A stretch of DNA of 64,000 nt from an uncultured Aliiroseovarius sp. (GTDB lineage: Bacteria > Pseudomonadota > Alphaproteobacteria > Rhodobacterales > Rhodobacteraceae): the NCBI RefSeq assembly GCF_947497285.1, contig NZ_CANMFT010000006.1, forward strand, positions 1-64,000. Reading direction: 5' to 3'. A program made the position numbers and the translations under genes. Shown piece by piece: positions 1 through 8,775 of the stretch (the stretch's first letter is position 1; each line of letters opens with the position of its first letter). The notes beneath the pieces are model-generated. The model saw only the letters and a list, made by a program, of their open reading frames with translations. It made no database searches and was not told the DNA's origin.

Positions 1-1477
1 TCACGTCCTTGCCAAGAAACACAATCCGCAAAAGAACGCCCTTGCTGTCCAGAACAGGCGCAAAACTGCCTTCAACACATGCGATTGTTCCGTTGTCGCA
101 CTGCATTTCGAAGCGACCATAAATGCTTTCACCGTCATTCAGTCGTTCGAAGACAGGGCCTCGTTCGCGTGCCAGATCAGGATCAAACCGGAACAGGTCA
201 TTGACGTGCATCGCTGTCAACGCGTCGGCGGTTTTGTCCAGCAGCTCTCTGAGCAGGGCATTTGACGTCAGGACATGGCCCGACAGGCTGAATTCCGCTT
301 TGACCTGATGGCTGTCGATCGAGCTTAGGATCGCGAGGTTCATGGTTTCCTGGGTCACGTCTTTCCATTCCACGACATACCCCATTGCGGTATCTTCCGG
401 GTCGCAAACCAGGTTGATATCGAGCGTGAAGCGCGCATCCCCAACCGCGATTGTGTCATGGAAAGGGGTCCGCCCACGCCCTTCAAGAAAGCGTTTCACA
501 TCGTCATGTGTCGTTTCGGGCATGACACGCAACAGGCTCTCTCCGATCAGGTTGTCGGGGTCAAACCCACGCGCAACTTGTTCAAAATTCCCTTCATGGG
601 TTCGCAGCACTGCCAAGAGGGCCGGGCTACAGGATGTGATCGTCAGAGCTTCATCCGTCAGCATCAAACTGGCGGACGACCGATCAAAAGCCGTGCCTCG
701 AAACAGGTTCTCGCGCATCTGTTCGACCCCATCGCGCAACCGGTTCGAAAAGGCGCAAAGCGACTTTGCGATGCCTCCCAACTCGTCACCTCGGGTCATG
801 CTTGGGATGGGGGTGTCATAGTCCTCCAAAGCCACACGGTCGATCGCGTCCTTGATTCCAGACAAAGGGCGCGCAACGGTCAGCCACACGACGTAGGTCG
901 TCGCGACCAGAGAAATCAGAAAGATCACGGCCGCGACCACCAAAGCCAAATTCTGATCTTTGCTGGCCACGTCGCGAAGCTGCTGGGCGGACCATGCAAG
1001 CGCAACCACACCAAGCACCTTGTCGTTTCCATCAGCTTGCACGGGCTGGGCGATTAGCGTCCCATCCAACGACCGCTGAACTTCGCCAGTCTCAAACGCG
1101 CGCAAGGCAAGGGCCTGCAAGTCCGGCAACACATCCGCATCGCTGCCGCCGTCAAACAACGTGTCCCTGGGTGTTGCAAAAGCGGCTGCATATCGCAGTT
1201 TTCCCTCACCTTCTGACAAAAGGCCTTCTAGCCGCCGTTCAACACCGACACGGCTATTTGCCCGGAACGACCCGACCAGCACATCCGAAGTAAACTTCGT
1301 CATGTCAGCAGCCTGATAGGCCACCGTGCTGTCGATGATCTTGTTCGAGGTCGCCATGGACAAATAGGCCAAGGCGACACCCACCAATGCACTGCTGATC
1401 GCCACAATAAGTGAGATCTTGAGGAAAATGGTGTTCAAACCCAATTTGCGAGCAATATCACGCGTCGATTTCTTCAT
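1..1477 (-). CDS. Methyl-accepting chemotaxis-type sensor, N-terminal part (cut by window edge)
   Basis: I translated this reading frame by hand from the ATG at 1477. It stays open for about 492 residues to the left edge of the window, so the gene continues outside. A first membrane segment lies at about residues 15-39, a periplasmic stretch follows, and a second membrane segment lies at about 177-199 (VVAAVIFLISLVATTYVVW). A HAMP-like region comes next (ARPLSGIKDAIDRVALEDYD, about 202-221, with MTRGDELGGIAKSL after it). Two PAS-like segments follow, at about 260-380 and 383-490. This is the front half of a transmembrane chemoreceptor or sensor. The methyl-accepting domain is not visible, so a kinase or cyclase output remains possible. 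No ligand can be inferred. Confidence 0.75.
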   Translation of the reverse strand, partial: MKKSTRDIARKLGLNTIFLKISLIVAISSALVGVALAYLSMATSNKIIDSTVAYQAADMTKFTSDVLVGSFRANSRVGVERRLEGLLSEGEGKLRYAAAFATPRDTLFDGGSDADVLPDLQALALRAFETGEVQRSLDGTLIAQPVQADGNDKVLGVVALAWSAQQLRDVASKDQNLALVVAAVIFLISLVATTYVVWLTVARPLSGIKDAIDRVALEDYDTPIPSMTRGDELGGIAKSLCAFSNRLRDGVEQMRENLFRGTAFDRSSASLMLTDEALTITSCSPALLAVLRTHEGNFEQVARGFDPDNLIGESLLRVMPETTHDDVKRFLEGRGRTPFHDTIAVGDARFTLDINLVCDPEDTAMGYVVEWKDVTQETMNLAILSSIDSHQVKAEFSLSGHVLTSNALLRELLDKTADALTAMHVNDLFRFDPDLARERGPVFERLNDGESIYGRFEMQCDNGTIACVEGSFAPVLDSKGVLLRIVFLGKDV

Positions 1478-1720
1478 GCACTGGCATCCTTTTGCGACAC
1501 ATCCACAACGTATCCAAGGCACCATAACCGCGAAGGTATTTCGCTGCAGTTAACGGCGGTCTTGTCGCGGGCTCGCAAAATTCCGGAACCTCAAAAACGT
1601 CTTGTCTATCGGGTCAACGGGCAGCGCAACATAGGCCAGCTGTTGCGGCAGTTCGCCCATGGACGGCGCGGCGCGCTGCCCCTAGAAGGGCGTCAAGATC
1701 AAGTTGAAAGGCGGCAAAAC

Positions 1721-2377
1721 ATGACGGGATGGTATGGATATTTCTTCGCGTTTTTCATGTTTTTCTTATCGCACTCGATCCCGGTGCGCCCTGCCGTCAA
1801 GGCGAGGTTGGTGTCCAGACTGGGCCAACGCGGTTTCACGATTGCCTATTCGGCCTTGTCTACCGCAATGTTGGTCTGGGTTATCGTGGCTGCAGGCCGC
1901 GCGCCCTTTATCGGGCTTTGGGATTGGGCGCTGTGGCAAAACCATGTCACGCTGACTTGCATGTTCCTGGCCTGTGTGATTGCAGCCATGGCGATCGGGC
2001 GGCCCAATCCGCTGTCATTTGGCGGAGCGCATAATGACCGGTTTGAGCCGTCCGCACCGGGGCTGGTCGGCTGGGTGCGCCATCCGCTTCTGGCGGCGCT
2101 GTTGTTGTGGGCGCTGGGGCATATGGTGCCAAACGGAAACCTTGCCCATCTCATTCTGTTCGGACTGTTTGCGGGCTTTTCGCTGCTCGGCGCAAAGATC
2201 GTTAACCGGCGCCAGAAACGGATCATGGGCGAGGCACGCTGGCACGCCCTGACCCAAACACGCCGAGAACTACGCCTCACCACCAACGGCGTGCTGCGTT
2301 TTGGAATTGGGGTCGCGGTCTATCTGACACTGATTGGCCTTCATGGGCCCGTCATCGGAGTCTCACCACTGTTCTGA
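1721..2377 (+). CDS. NnrU family membrane protein
   Basis: This 218-residue integral membrane protein belongs to the NnrU family. Members are found near denitrification genes in some bacteria and are related to plant zeta-carotene isomerase (Z-ISO). The family role in bacteria is poorly defined. The protein has about six hydrophobic segments, beginning with GWYGYFFAFFMFFLSHSIPV. A histidine-containing stretch, SAPGLVGWVRHPLLAALLLW, sits in the middle. The ATG at 1721 is preferred because a purine-rich AAAGGCGG stretch lies just before it. The frame stays open upstream to 1562, but that extension looks non-coding. The last 37 bases overlap the 3' end of the convergent AraC-type gene. No denitrification genes are visible nearby. 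Confidence 0.8.
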   Translation: MTGWYGYFFAFFMFFLSHSIPVRPAVKARLVSRLGQRGFTIAYSALSTAMLVWVIVAAGRAPFIGLWDWALWQNHVTLTCMFLACVIAAMAIGRPNPLSFGGAHNDRFEPSAPGLVGWVRHPLLAALLLWALGHMVPNGNLAHLILFGLFAGFSLLGAKIVNRRQKRIMGEARWHALTQTRRELRLTTNGVLRFGIGVAVYLTLIGLHGPVIGVSPLF

Positions 2378-3327
2378 AGCGCTATGCCGCGCGCCACATC
2401 GCGCGGGTTGCAGCCAAATTCCTGCCGAAAGGCGCGCGCGAATGCGCTGGCATCTGCATAGCCGACCCGCAACCCGACTTCGGCAATTGACAGACCATCC
2501 GCGATCAACATGCGTTTGGCCGCATTCAGGCGTAAACGCTTGTAGACCTGACGCGGGGTCGCCCCGAAATGCTTGTTGAAACGAAGCTCCAGATCGCGCT
2601 GGCGACAGTCAACCTTCCGCGCGAGTTCCGCGATGGTCAGCGGATTTTCGATCTGTGCCGCCATCATACGCAGGCACAGATCGACGCGCCGGTCAGACCG
2701 TATTTGGGGCGGTGCTTGGGTCGCGTGCGAACCATCCGACATGAAAAGCTGCGTGAGCTCCAAAAGCAAAGCCGTCCCGTGATCTTCGCCAATCAGCTCG
2801 CATGCCAGATCGAATGCCGCCATACCACCGCTGCAGGTGATCCGACCACCATCCCGCACCCAGCGCGCACGCTGAACATTGATGGAGGTAAACCTCTCGG
2901 CAAAGGCCTCGGTTCGGTCGAAATGAACTGTCGCCCGACGCCCATCCAAAAGCCCGGCCGCTCCCAAAAGCCAGCTACCGGTATCAATTCCAGCCATCAC
3001 CTGGAAATGACCCGCAAGAGCGCGCAACATCTTGGCGGTCGCAGGTCTGGCATGGGTTTGGTGATCATAACCCGCCACGACATACAGTATGTCACCGCGT
3101 CCGATCTCGCCAAGCGGCGTCGTGGGCATGACCGGCAACCCGCTGGAAGACTGCACCGTGCGGTCACCGGGCGTGCAAATCTGCCAAGTATAAGCCGCAT
3201 ACCCCAACAGCGCATTCGCGGCGCGCAAGGGTTCCAGAAGGTTGGCCAGCGCAAGGTTCGAAAACTGATCGAACAGCAAAAAGCTGATGCGTTGAGTTTG
3301 CTTTTCGGTTTTTGACCATTTCTGCAT
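2341..3327 (-). CDS. GlxA/CdhR-type AraC family transcriptional regulator, probably of carnitine catabolism
   Basis: This 328-residue regulator has an N-terminal DJ-1/PfpI-like (GATase-1-like) domain at about residues 10-190, starting RISFLLFDQFSNLALANLLE. An AraC-type double helix-turn-helix follows at about 225-315 (LTIAELARKVDCRQRDLELR and AEVGLRVGYADASAFARAFR). This architecture is that of GlxA-family activators such as CdhR, which controls carnitine dehydrogenase genes in Pseudomonas. It diverges from the carnitine-cleavage operon with 80 bases between the two starts, and that position is the main reason for the functional assignment. The effector is inferred, not shown. Its 3' end overlaps the NnrU-family gene by 37 bases, in convergent orientation. 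Confidence 0.85.
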   Translation of the reverse strand: MQKWSKTEKQTQRISFLLFDQFSNLALANLLEPLRAANALLGYAAYTWQICTPGDRTVQSSSGLPVMPTTPLGEIGRGDILYVVAGYDHQTHARPATAKMLRALAGHFQVMAGIDTGSWLLGAAGLLDGRRATVHFDRTEAFAERFTSINVQRARWVRDGGRITCSGGMAAFDLACELIGEDHGTALLLELTQLFMSDGSHATQAPPQIRSDRRVDLCLRMMAAQIENPLTIAELARKVDCRQRDLELRFNKHFGATPRQVYKRLRLNAAKRMLIADGLSIAEVGLRVGYADASAFARAFRQEFGCNPRDVARGIALQNSGETPMTGP

Positions 3328-3407
3328 GATTTTGCTTAAATCTGCACATCACGCGCGTCAATCCCGGACATCATGAATGGACACGCGAACCATTCTGCGA
3401 GGATCCC

Positions 3408-4319
3408 ATGCCCCTGACCATGAACACCGATGTTTTCATTACCTGCGCCGTCACCGGGTCAGGCAGCACGCAGGACCGATCGCCCCATGTGCCGCGCAGC
3501 CCCAAGCAGATCGCTGACAGCGCGATTGCCGCCGCGAAAGCAGGCGCTGCCATCGTGCATTGCCATGTGCGCGACCCCGAAACTGGCACGCCCTCGCGCG
3601 ACCCGAAACTCTACCGCGAAGTGACCGACCGCATCCGCGCGTCCGATGTGGATGTTGTTCTGAACCTGACCGCGGGTATGGGCGGCGACATCACGTTCGG
3701 CCCAACGGACGCGCCCATGCCGGTGAACGATGCCGGCACCGACATGATCGGCGCCACCGAACGGGTCGCCCACGTGGCCGAATGCCTGCCCGAGATCTGC
3801 ACGCTGGATTGTGGCACCATGAACTTCGCCGAGGCGGATTATGTCATGACCAACACCCCCGGCATGTTGCGCGCCATGGGCAAGATGATGACCGATCTGG
3901 GCGTGAAACCCGAGATCGAAGCCTTCGACACAGGCCATCTGTGGTTCGCCAAGGAACTGGTGAAAGAAGGCGTGCTGGACAGCCCCGCCCTTGTGCAGCT
4001 GTGCATGGGTGTGCCGTGGGGCGCGCCAGACGACCTGAACACCTTCATGGCGATGGTCAACAATGTGCCCGACGACTGGACCTTCTCGGCCTTCGGGTTG
4101 GGGCGCAACCAGATGGCCTATGTCGCAGCGGCCGTGCTGGCGGGCGGCAACGTGCGCGTCGGGCTTGAGGATAACCTGTGGCTTGGCAAGGGCGAGCTTG
4201 CGACCAACGAACAGCTTGTGACCCGCGCGCGTGGCATCATCGAAGGCATGGGCGCCCGCGTGATTGGTCCCGAGGACGTGCGCGAAAAGCTGGGCCTTGT
4301 GAAAAGAGCCCCGAAATGA
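3408..4319 (+). CDS. BKACE family 3-dehydrocarnitine cleavage enzyme
   Basis: This 303-residue enzyme belongs to the beta-keto acid cleavage (BKACE, formerly DUF849) family. Members condense a beta-keto acid with acetyl-CoA and split it into acetoacetate and a CoA ester. Family landmarks are FITCAVTGSGST near the start, the metal-binding AIVHCHVRDPETG at about residues 46-58, and the FDTGHLWFAKEL and CMGVPWGAP stretches. Its partner is the carnitine dehydrogenase gene that overlaps its stop codon by 4 bases. This indicates that the substrate is 3-dehydrocarnitine, yielding acetoacetate and betainyl-CoA. The ATG at 3408 follows GCGAGGATCCC; an in-frame ATG at 3420 is an alternative. The reaction follows from family knowledge plus context. 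Confidence 0.9.
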   Translation: MPLTMNTDVFITCAVTGSGSTQDRSPHVPRSPKQIADSAIAAAKAGAAIVHCHVRDPETGTPSRDPKLYREVTDRIRASDVDVVLNLTAGMGGDITFGPTDAPMPVNDAGTDMIGATERVAHVAECLPEICTLDCGTMNFAEADYVMTNTPGMLRAMGKMMTDLGVKPEIEAFDTGHLWFAKELVKEGVLDSPALVQLCMGVPWGAPDDLNTFMAMVNNVPDDWTFSAFGLGRNQMAYVAAAVLAGGNVRVGLEDNLWLGKGELATNEQLVTRARGIIEGMGARVIGPEDVREKLGLVKRAPK

Positions 4320-5710
4320 AGGCGGCAATCATTGGCGGCGGCGTCATCGGCGGCGGCTGGGCCGCGCGGTTCCTTCTGAACGGGTGGGACGTCGCCGTGT
4401 TCGACCCCGACCCCGAGGCTGAACGCAAGATCGGCGAGGTTCTGATCAACGCCCGCCGCGCGCTGCCGGGCCTCTACGAAACCGCGCTGCCTGCAGAGGG
4501 CAAATTGACCTATCACGACGATCTGGCCCAAGCCGTCGCAGGTGCCGATTGGGTGCAGGAAAGCGTGCCGGAGCGGCTGGACCTAAAGCACAAAGTCTTT
4601 GCAGACCTGATGCGTCTCGCGCCGGAAACGGCGATCATCGGTTCATCAACATCGGGCTTCAAACCCTCGGAACTGAACGAAAAAGGCGAGCGTGCGATTG
4701 TCGCGCATCCGTTCAACCCGGTCTACCTTCTGCCGTTGATCGAGCTTGTGGGCGACGAAGGCACCTGCACCCGTGCCGCCGACATCCTTCAGTCCATCGG
4801 CATGTACCCCCTGAAAGTGCGCAAGGAAATCGACGCCCATATTGCCGACCGCTTCCTTGAGGCGGTCTGGCGCGAGGCGCTCTGGCTAGTCAAGGACGGC
4901 ATCGCAACGACCGAGGAAATCGACGAGGCGATTCGCATGGGCTTCGGCCTTCGCTGGGCGCAGATGGGCCTGTTTGAAACCTACCGCGTCGCGGGTGGCG
5001 AGGCGGGCATGAAGCACTTCATGGCCCAGTTCGGCCCCTGCCTGTCCTGGCCCTGGACCAAGCTGATGGACGTGCCGGAATTCACCGATGAACTGGTTGA
5101 CCTGATCGCAGGCCAGTCGGACGCGCAATCCGGCCATATGTCGATCCGCGAATTGGAGCGGCTGCGCGACGACAACCTCGTCTCGATGCTACGCGCCCTT
5201 AAGGCCCGCGGGCCGGGATCCGGCGCAGGCCGGGTGATCCGCGAACACGAGGCGGACCTGTGGCCTACGATGACCGATACCGTTCCCCTGCGCACCGTCA
5301 CCCGTGACGTGCCGGTGGACTGGACGGACTATAACGGCCACATGAACGAAGGACGCTATGGTCAGGTGTTCTCGGATGCTGCCGACCGGGTGATGGCGCA
5401 TGTGGGCGCAGATGCGGATTATATCGCGTCGGGCCTCAGCTATTTCACCGCTGAAACCAACATCAAGTATATCGACGAATGCCATGCGGGCGAAACGGTC
5501 TACGTGGACACCACCGTGACCCTTGGCGAAGGCAAAAAGCTGCGCCTGTGGCACGAGATGAAGCGCACGAAGGATGGCGGGCTGCTGGCAACCTGCGATC
5601 AATTCCTGCTGCATGTGGACCTAAACACCCGCAAATCCTGCCCGCCCCGCGCCGATGTCGAAGCGCGCGTCGTAGCTTTGGCATCCTTACATGCCAACCA
5701 CAGCGCATAA
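4316..5710 (+). CDS. Fused L-carnitine dehydrogenase / betainyl-CoA thioesterase
   Basis: This 464-residue fusion has an N-terminal 3-hydroxyacyl-CoA dehydrogenase-like part at about residues 1-315. That part has an NAD-binding glycine motif at its start (AAIIGGGVIGGGWAARF), SSTSGFKPSEL, and the catalytic-histidine region AHPFNPVYLLPLIELV. From about residue 325 a hot-dog 4HBT thioesterase domain follows (DWTDYNGHMNEGRYGQ). The dehydrogenase oxidises carnitine to 3-dehydrocarnitine. The thioesterase can release glycine betaine from the betainyl-CoA made by the upstream BKACE enzyme. The start ATG overlaps the previous stop (ATGA), which implies translational coupling. The same fusion is known from rhizobial carnitine degradation. 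The fusion boundary was judged by eye. Confidence 0.92.
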   Translation: MKAAIIGGGVIGGGWAARFLLNGWDVAVFDPDPEAERKIGEVLINARRALPGLYETALPAEGKLTYHDDLAQAVAGADWVQESVPERLDLKHKVFADLMRLAPETAIIGSSTSGFKPSELNEKGERAIVAHPFNPVYLLPLIELVGDEGTCTRAADILQSIGMYPLKVRKEIDAHIADRFLEAVWREALWLVKDGIATTEEIDEAIRMGFGLRWAQMGLFETYRVAGGEAGMKHFMAQFGPCLSWPWTKLMDVPEFTDELVDLIAGQSDAQSGHMSIRELERLRDDNLVSMLRALKARGPGSGAGRVIREHEADLWPTMTDTVPLRTVTRDVPVDWTDYNGHMNEGRYGQVFSDAADRVMAHVGADADYIASGLSYFTAETNIKYIDECHAGETVYVDTTVTLGEGKKLRLWHEMKRTKDGGLLATCDQFLLHVDLNTRKSCPPRADVEARVVALASLHANHSA

Positions 5711-5756
5711 GGGTCGCGGGTCCGGCAACACGCTCAGCCAGCAGACGTGATGCGCG

Positions 5757-6893
5757 CTAGTCCAGCGTCTGGCGATAGCGTTTAAGCGCAATGGTCACGA
5801 TCACCAGCATGATCACCGCGATGCCCAGCAAATCAACCGCGATATCGCTAAGATCAGCACCTTTCAGCATGACTTTGCGCACAAGGCGCAGAAAATGCGT
5901 CGCAGGAATGGCATTGCCAATTGCCTGCGCCCATCCGGGCATGGCGGCGAACGGAAACATGAAACCCGAAAGCAGAATGGTCGGGAGCAACGTGAAGAAC
6001 GAGATTTGCATGGCCTGCATCTGACTGCGCGCCACCGTTGAGATTAGAAAACCAAGCGCAAGGTTCACGACGATGAACAGGTTGAAGCCGACGAAGAACG
6101 CCACTGGCGATCCGATGAAAGGCACACCGAACAGCACCCGCGCCGCGACCAGAAACACCAGCGTCTGCACATAACCCACAAGGATATAGGGGGCGATTTT
6201 ACCCAGCATGACCTCCATCGGACGCACCGGTGTTGCGATCAAGGTCTCCATCGTGCCTTTTTCGCTTTCGCGCACGATCGCGACCGCCGTGATCATGATC
6301 ATCGTCATCGACAAAATGACCCCCAGCAACCCCGGCACGATGTTGATCGAAGAGTTGCCTTCCGGGTTGTATTGACGGTGAACCACCACGCCGAACGGCG
6401 GCGGGCGGGCTGCGGTAAACCCAAGCGCGCCGGTCAGGGTCTGCGCCATCGCGGTGTCCACGATCCCCGACATCGCGCCTGCGGCCCCCCCAACGGCCGT
6501 CGGGTCAGAGGCATCAGCCGCAATCAGGATTTCAGGCGACAGACCGCGAACGATATCGGTTTCAAACCCCTGCGGGATCACCACGACGAAATTGGCGGTG
6601 CCGTCGCGCAGCGCACGCTCTCCTTGCGCCGGGCTTGTGACGACGCCCTCAAAATCGAAATAGGTCGAGCTTTGCATGCCCATCAGGATGGCGCGCGTGA
6701 CGGGTCCTTCGTCTGCCATTTCGACCAATGTCGGCAAATGACGCGGGTCAGAGTTGATCGCATAGCCAAAGATCAGGAGCTGCATGATCGGAACGCCGAT
6801 CATCATCACGAAGGTAATTCGGTCGCGCCGCATCTGCACGAATTCCTTGGACAGAACGGCCAAAAATCGGGACCACGAAAACCGCCACCTCAT
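5757..6893 (-). CDS. ABC-2 type efflux permease
   Basis: This 378-residue permease of the ABC-2 family (YhhJ/YbhR-like) begins with a cytoplasmic segment and a first membrane helix (FVMMIGVPIMQLLIFGYAI). A large extracytoplasmic domain follows, and then about five C-terminal membrane helices. A typical signature is EKGTMETLIATPVRPMEVML. The start at 6893 (MRWRFSWSRF) overlaps the stop of the ATPase gene by 4 bases. The frame is open further upstream but there lies inside the ATPase gene. It is the last gene of a leftward operon TetR - HlyD - ATPase - permease. Such systems export drugs, bile-salt-like compounds or other small hydrophobic molecules; the substrate here is unknown. Confidence 0.9.
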   Translation of the reverse strand: MRWRFSWSRFLAVLSKEFVQMRRDRITFVMMIGVPIMQLLIFGYAINSDPRHLPTLVEMADEGPVTRAILMGMQSSTYFDFEGVVTSPAQGERALRDGTANFVVVIPQGFETDIVRGLSPEILIAADASDPTAVGGAAGAMSGIVDTAMAQTLTGALGFTAARPPPFGVVVHRQYNPEGNSSINIVPGLLGVILSMTMIMITAVAIVRESEKGTMETLIATPVRPMEVMLGKIAPYILVGYVQTLVFLVAARVLFGVPFIGSPVAFFVGFNLFIVVNLALGFLISTVARSQMQAMQISFFTLLPTILLSGFMFPFAAMPGWAQAIGNAIPATHFLRLVRKVMLKGADLSDIAVDLLGIAVIMLVIVTIALKRYRQTLD

Positions 6894-7828
6894 GCCGGAC
6901 CTCCGTCGTAATTGTCCGCTGCCCCCGCCATCAGATAAATGAACGCCTCTTCCAGCTCGGCCTCTTTCAAGACCCATTTATGTGTGCCTTTGGCTTGGTT
7001 TTGTGCCGCGAGCGCCTTCAGCGCCGCTTCATCCGTGCCCGACACATGCAAGACGGCCCCAAACCGCGCCACCTGCCCGACCCCGGGGTCAGCGCGCAAT
7101 GTGGCCTCAAGCGCAGTCAGGTTCGGGCCGGTCACGCGATAGGTGTGCAGTCCGATCATTTTCGGGATATCGCGCGCGGTGCCCGAGATGAGCTTTTTGC
7201 CATACGCGATATAGGCGATAAAGTCGCACTGGATGGCTTCGTCCATGTAATGGGTGGACACCAAAACGGTGACCCCTTTGGCGGACAAGCGCCGAATTTC
7301 ATCCCAAAAGTCACGTCGCGCCTTGGGGTCCACGCCCGCCGTGGGTTCGTCCAGCAACAAAAGTGCCGGATCGTGGATCATGCAAGCCGCCAGCGCCAGT
7401 CGCTGCTTCCAACCGCCTGACAAGGTGCCCGCCAACTGCCCTGCCCGATTGGCAAGACCCAGATCCTCCAACGCGGCTTGCACCCGTGCGCGGCGGTCCT
7501 TGACTTGAAACATCCGTGCGATGAAGTCGAGGTTTTCACGAATGGTCAGGTCTTCATAAAGCGAAAACCTTTGGGTCATGTAGCCCACGTTTTCCTTGAT
7601 CTGGTCCTGTTCGGTCAGAATGTCATAGCCAAGGCAGGTGCCGTGCCCCCCATCAGGCGTCAAAAGCCCGCACATCATGCGGATCGTTGTGGTCTTGCCC
7701 GACCCGTTCGGTCCCAGAAAGCCGTAGATCGCACCTTTCGGCACTTCCATGTCGAAGTGATCCACGACCACGCGACCACTGAAGGACTTTGTCAGATCGA
7801 CCACAGATATGGCGGGCGCTTGGGTCAT
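6890..7828 (-). CDS. ABC transporter ATP-binding protein (efflux)
   Basis: This 312-residue ATPase carries Walker A (GFLGPNGSGKTTTIRMMCGL, about residues 36-55), the signature sequence GTLSGGWKQRLALA and Walker B (ALLLLDEPTAGVDP). A D-loop and H-loop histidine (VLVSTHYMDEA) follow. The C-terminal regulatory segment ends near residue 312, as in YhhJ/YbhF-type partners of ABC-2 permeases. The gene overlaps the upstream membrane-fusion gene by 4 bases and the downstream permease by 4 bases, so the three are translationally coupled. It energises export by the adjacent permease. Only one permease gene is visible, so the transporter may work as a permease homodimer. Confidence 0.92.
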   Translation of the reverse strand: MTQAPAISVVDLTKSFSGRVVVDHFDMEVPKGAIYGFLGPNGSGKTTTIRMMCGLLTPDGGHGTCLGYDILTEQDQIKENVGYMTQRFSLYEDLTIRENLDFIARMFQVKDRRARVQAALEDLGLANRAGQLAGTLSGGWKQRLALAACMIHDPALLLLDEPTAGVDPKARRDFWDEIRRLSAKGVTVLVSTHYMDEAIQCDFIAYIAYGKKLISGTARDIPKMIGLHTYRVTGPNLTALEATLRADPGVGQVARFGAVLHVSGTDEAALKALAAQNQAKGTHKWVLKEAELEEAFIYLMAGAADNYDGGPA

Positions 7829-8775
7829 TGGCGGGGGCTAAGTGTCAGGGGTTGGCCCGGCAACACGCCGTCGGCATTTTCCAGAACGGCCTCGGCGCGG
7901 AACACAAGGCGGGCGCGTTCTTCGCGACTATAGATAATGGGAGGTGTATATTGCGGCGTTGTCGCCAGCCGCGTCACCCGCGCCGTCAGATTGGCGGGAC
8001 AACCATTGCAGGTCACGTCAAAGACCTCTCCGGGTTGAACGCTGGCGCGATGTGCCTCGGGCACGAAGAACAAGGCTTTCAGAGCATCCGGCGGCAGGAT
8101 GGACATAACGGGCGCGGCCGCGCCGACCACCTCGCCTTCTTCATAGAAAACGCGGTCAATCAACCCGCCGACCGGGGCGATCACCTCGCGATCAGCCAAA
8201 GCGGACCGGGCGTCGTCCAGCTGTGCCAGGGCGGCTTCGTGCGATGCTTCGGCGGCGATACGCTGGGCGTCGCGCGCTGGCAATTCTGCAACCTGCAACT
8301 GCGCCTCAAGCTGGGCCACACGCGCATTGGCACTCAGAACCATGGTTTGGTCTGCATCGACACGTGCCTTTGACACGGACCCACTGGCCAGCAATTGCTC
8401 GGACCGATCAAGCGTGGACTGGGCCAACCTCTGGTCAGCCCGGGCCTGATCCAGCGTCGCCCGGATCACATCAATCTCGGCCGTCCGGCTGCCTGTCGAC
8501 AGGTTGTCGAGGTTGGCCTGCGCCACCGCGACTTGTGCCGTAGCGGCGCGCAGAGCCGCCTTTTGGTGCGAGGCATCAATCCTGAACAGGACATCGCCCG
8601 CCCCAACCATTTCACCTTCGTCGACCCCCATCTGCACGATCCGCCCCACAGCCGAGGGCGCGACGTAAACATAATCCGCCTCCACATAGCCGTTATAGGC
8701 GCTGACATCGGGGGATCCGAAGCCGGGGATAACGATGCTGATCAACGCAATCAGCCAGTCGGGTAGCGAGCTCAT
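7825..8775 (-). CDS. HlyD family membrane-fusion (adaptor) protein
   Basis: This 316-residue periplasmic adaptor has one N-terminal membrane anchor (LIALISIVIPGFG). A biotinyl-lipoyl-like segment follows (DYVYVAPSAVGRIVQMGVDE). A long coiled-coil hairpin lies at about residues 75-190 and is rich in Ala, Gln and Arg. A second lipoyl half (VIAPVGGLIDRVFYEEGEVV) and a beta-barrel region follow. It should connect the ABC-2 permease to an outer-membrane channel. No TolC-type gene is present nearby, so the channel would be encoded elsewhere. It overlaps the TetR gene by 4 bases upstream and the ATPase gene by 4 bases downstream, giving a tightly packed operon. Confidence 0.9.
   Translation of the reverse strand: MSSLPDWLIALISIVIPGFGSPDVSAYNGYVEADYVYVAPSAVGRIVQMGVDEGEMVGAGDVLFRIDASHQKAALRAATAQVAVAQANLDNLSTGSRTAEIDVIRATLDQARADQRLAQSTLDRSEQLLASGSVSKARVDADQTMVLSANARVAQLEAQLQVAELPARDAQRIAAEASHEAALAQLDDARSALADREVIAPVGGLIDRVFYEEGEVVGAAAPVMSILPPDALKALFFVPEAHRASVQPGEVFDVTCNGCPANLTARVTRLATTPQYTPPIIYSREERARLVFRAEAVLENADGVLPGQPLTLSPRQ

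Noticed and set aside
1562-1720. N-terminal extension of the NnrU-family gene
   Set aside because: The extension is Arg/Gln-rich and lacks the membrane character of the family. A purine-rich site precedes the ATG at 1721.
3459-4328. 289-codon open frame on the minus strand
   Set aside because: It is the shadow of the BKACE gene; its sequence is His/Ala/Gly-rich without motifs.
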